Positions 5,309 to 6,357 of a stretch of 6,357 nt of DNA are shown piece after piece (the stretch's first letter is position 1; the number at the start of each line of letters is the position of its first letter). The translations under genes were made by a program, and so were the position numbers. The notes under the pieces were generated by a model that saw only the letters and a list, made by a program, of their open reading frames with translations, searched no databases and had not been told where the DNA came from. The DNA comes from Thermoprotei archaeon (GTDB taxonomy: Archaea; Thermoproteota; Thermoprotei; Thermofilales; Thermofilaceae): NCBI GenBank assembly GCA_003649495.1, contig QMRZ01000092.1:1-6357 (forward strand), in the 5' to 3' direction.

Positions 5309-5316
5309 CTTATATA
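5309..5316 (+). promoter_or_regulatory. TATA box of the antitoxin-like gene
   Basis: CTTATATA is a near-consensus archaeal TATA box. Its centre is 28 bases before ATG 5341, as expected for a leaderless transcript starting at or just before the ATG. Confidence 0.7.
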
Positions 5317-5340
5317 GCGATCCCGACTCTCGTTTAGGCG

Positions 5341-5535
5341 ATGTCCGCTATTTTGGAGAGGGAGATCCTAGAGGCTCTAAGGGAGATAAGCTCCAAGCTC
5401 GACGCCGTGGTCGCCAGGCTGGAGGCCCTGGAGGAGAGGGTGATCGGGGCCGAGGAGCCTGAGCCCGAGGACGTGGAGGCGTACCACGAGGCTGAGAGGG
5501 AGCTCAGGGAGGGCAGCTACAGAGGATACTCTTAG
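5341..5535 (+). CDS. antitoxin-like coiled-coil protein with replaced C-terminus
   Basis: A 64-residue protein from ATG 5341. Residues 4-34 are a heptad-rich helix (ILEREILEALREISSKLDAV, ARLEALEERV) suited to dimerisation. An acidic linker EEPEPEDVEAYHEAERELRE follows at about 38-57. This layout resembles small archaeal antitoxin-type proteins (RelB/VapB-like), whose C-termini wrap a toxin; the assignment rests on architecture only. The last residues, GSYRGYS, come from DNA that in another frame encodes the GGQLQR signature of an ABC ATPase, so the native C-terminus is probably lost. No toxin gene (RelE or PIN type) follows. The strong leaderless promoter and palindrome upstream suggest it is still expressed. 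It may be an orphan antitoxin or an unrelated coiled-coil protein. Confidence 0.6.
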   Translation: MSAILEREILEALREISSKLDAVVARLEALEERVIGAEEPEPEDVEAYHEAERELREGSYRGYS

Positions 5536-5849
5536 CAGCCTGCCTGCTGGTAGACCTGGAGCTCATAATAGCTGATGAGCCCACCAGCATGATAGACGCC
5601 TCAATGAGAGTCACGGTCCTAAATGTTCTGAAGGACTTAAGGGAAGAAGAAGGAAAAACAATAATCTTCATAACTCACGACATAGGGCAGGCATTCTACA
5701 TATGCGATAGATTGCTAGTCATGCGAAGAGGCAAGATAGTAGAGGAAGGCAGCGCCGAGGAGGTAGTATTCCACCCCCAGCATCCCTACACAAAGAGGCT
5801 TATAGCCGACGTACCCAAACTCGGCAAAAAGCTCATTCTGAAGAGGTGA
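5505..5849 (+). pseudogene. OppF/DppF-type oligopeptide ABC transporter ATPase, C-terminal fragment
   Basis: From about 5508 one frame gives the second half of an ABC ATPase. It has signature GGQLQRILLAACLLVD, Walker B LELIIADEPTS, D-loop SMIDAS, H-loop IIFITHDIGQAFYICDR, then LLVMRRGKIVEEGSAEEVVF and the peptide-transporter tail HPQHPYTKRLIADVPKL. The SMID D-loop favours the F-type over the D-type subunit. About 113 residues remain of the usual 300-330: the Walker A and Q-loop half is missing, and upstream the frame meets TGA at 5493-5495. An internal ATG at 5589 exists but would give a protein lacking even the signature motif, so it cannot be a working ATPase. In the family this protein powers di/oligopeptide import at the membrane. 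No permease or binding-protein gene is nearby. A deletion appears to have fused it to the preceding small gene. Confidence 0.88.
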
Positions 5850-5852
5850 CAG

Positions 5853-5899
5853 GTACACGTACTCCCCTCCACCCACCATGTTCGTGTACGTACGTGTGC
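5853..5899. other. inverted repeat after the ABC fragment
   Basis: ACACGTAC (5855-5862) is the reverse complement of GTACGTGT (5890-5897), with a 27-base pyrimidine-rich loop. An 8-bp palindrome, ACGTACGT, sits at 5888-5895. It begins a few bases after the ATPase stop (5847-5849). It may be the old 3' end structure of the transporter operon; no T run marks a terminator. Confidence 0.3.
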
Positions 5900-6011
5900 C
5901 CAGCCCACCACACAAGCACCGAGCCTACCTCTCGACAACGCCCCTCATCAACCAGCATTACCACACTAACCCGGGAGGGGAACATCAGCTTTCCGCGATC
6001 ATCCCCGCAAT

Positions 6012-6074
6012 CCGTTTAACGGGTTTAGCCTAGATCCCTTAACTTGGGATAATGTACGGCTAGCCTGTACCGTA
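6012..6074. promoter_or_regulatory. cluster of short inverted repeats before the last gene
   Basis: Four small symmetrical elements lie in 63 bases upstream of ATG 6086: CCGTT-T-AACGG (6012-6022), ATCCC/GGGAT around TTAACTT (6034-6050), GGCTAGCC (6058-6065), and TACGG/CCGTA (6055-6059 and 6070-6074). The AT-rich TTAACTT or ATAATG could be a weak TATA element. The cluster suggests a regulated or structured leader, but each repeat is short. Confidence 0.25.
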
Positions 6075-6085
6075 GGCTCGGGGGC

Positions 6086-6357
6086 ATGCTCTCGTGGAGG
6101 ATTCACGAGAAGTGGGCTGTAAAAGCCGGGATTAGTCCTCACGCGGCGAGGCGGGTTGATAGGCTGATTGACAGGGATTTGGGGCATCACGACATAGGCA
6201 GGAAGCGCGTAAGCGATTGCTGGGACTTCCTCTACGGAGTTATTCTACCCGCTTATTCTTATGAGGGAGTTAAGGCCTTCTCCCTACATCACGCACTAGA
6301 CCGCCTCGCCCACATCATTAGGGATCATATTAGGAGGGCTAGGGAGGCTGGCCAGCC
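6086..6357 (+). CDS. His-rich helical protein, N-terminal part, runs off the window
   Basis: From ATG 6086 the frame is open to the window end (90 residues, no stop). An in-frame stop at 6050-6052 and absence of other starts make this ATG the only standard choice. The sequence begins MLSWRIHEKWAVKAGISPHA and continues ARRVDRLIDRDLGHHDIGRK, DCWDFLYGVILPAYSYEGVK and FSLHHALDRLAHIIRDHIRR. Histidines and acidic residues recur in helical context (His7, His34-His35-Asp36, Asp47, His68-His69, Asp72, His76, Asp80-His81). This recalls metal-binding helical hydrolases such as HD-domain phosphohydrolases or zinc-dependent phospholipase C-like proteins, but no full motif can be confirmed from the fragment. 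It appears intact and is unlike the decayed genes to its left, so it may mark the return to stable chromosome. Confidence 0.7.
   Translation, partial: MLSWRIHEKWAVKAGISPHAARRVDRLIDRDLGHHDIGRKRVSDCWDFLYGVILPAYSYEGVKAFSLHHALDRLAHIIRDHIRRAREAGQ

Noticed and set aside
5589..5849. An 86-aa protein starting at ATG 5589
   Set aside because: The ATG is the Met inside the ABC D-loop region (TSMIDAS); homology continues upstream to 5508, so it is an internal codon of a truncated ATPase.
1..6357. CRISPR array, insertion sequence or transposase
   Set aside because: No regularly spaced direct repeats and no transposase motif were seen on either strand.

Overview
The window looks like chromosome of a hyperthermophilic crenarchaeon (Thermoproteota). 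Arg is mostly AGG/AGA and Ile often ATA. Starts are often GTG. TATA boxes sit about 28-36 bases before start codons with little or no leader. A PaREP1-family gene, typical of Thermoproteales and relatives, is present. No rRNA, tRNA, CRISPR array or insertion sequence was recognised, and genus cannot be assigned.

Most of the window is accessory and visibly decaying. Intact genes alternate with broken ones. (1) 1-662 (+): the phosphohistidine (swivelling) domain of a PEP-synthase-like enzyme, with two frameshifts and no catalytic His. (2) About 778-1560 (-): a leftward cluster of two small genes, one a two-helix membrane protein and one a charged helical protein, preceded by hydrophobic and soluble remnants. 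(3) 1693-2193 (+): an intact PaREP1 protein with its own TATA box, a 16-bp palindrome upstream and an inverted repeat after the stop. (4) About 2410-4219 (+): a former tightly coupled operon. A multiply frameshifted gene overlaps the next by ATGA; that gene carries two in-frame stops and overlaps an intact PIN-domain nuclease gene by one base (TAGTG). A 38-codon frame follows. (5) 4420-4782 (+): an intact 120-aa retropepsin-like aspartic protease behind a good TATA box. (6) 4783-5340: no intact gene; two short peptide-like fragments. (7) 5341-5849 (+): a short antitoxin-like gene with promoter and operator-like palindrome, whose last codons run out of frame into the C-terminal half of an OppF/DppF-type ABC ATPase. 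This is best explained by a deletion junction. (8) 6086-6357 (+): the start of a His-rich protein that leaves the window.

The intact genes (PaREP1, PIN nuclease, aspartic protease, antitoxin-like) are families common in archaeal accessory and toxin-antitoxin neighbourhoods; metabolic and transport genes survive only as pieces. No complete new system could be shown. The best leads are the coupled operon ending in the PIN nuclease, with its twice-interrupted but otherwise clean middle gene, and the antitoxin/ABC junction. Because many lesions are single-base indels, assembly error must be excluded before calling the region a gene graveyard.
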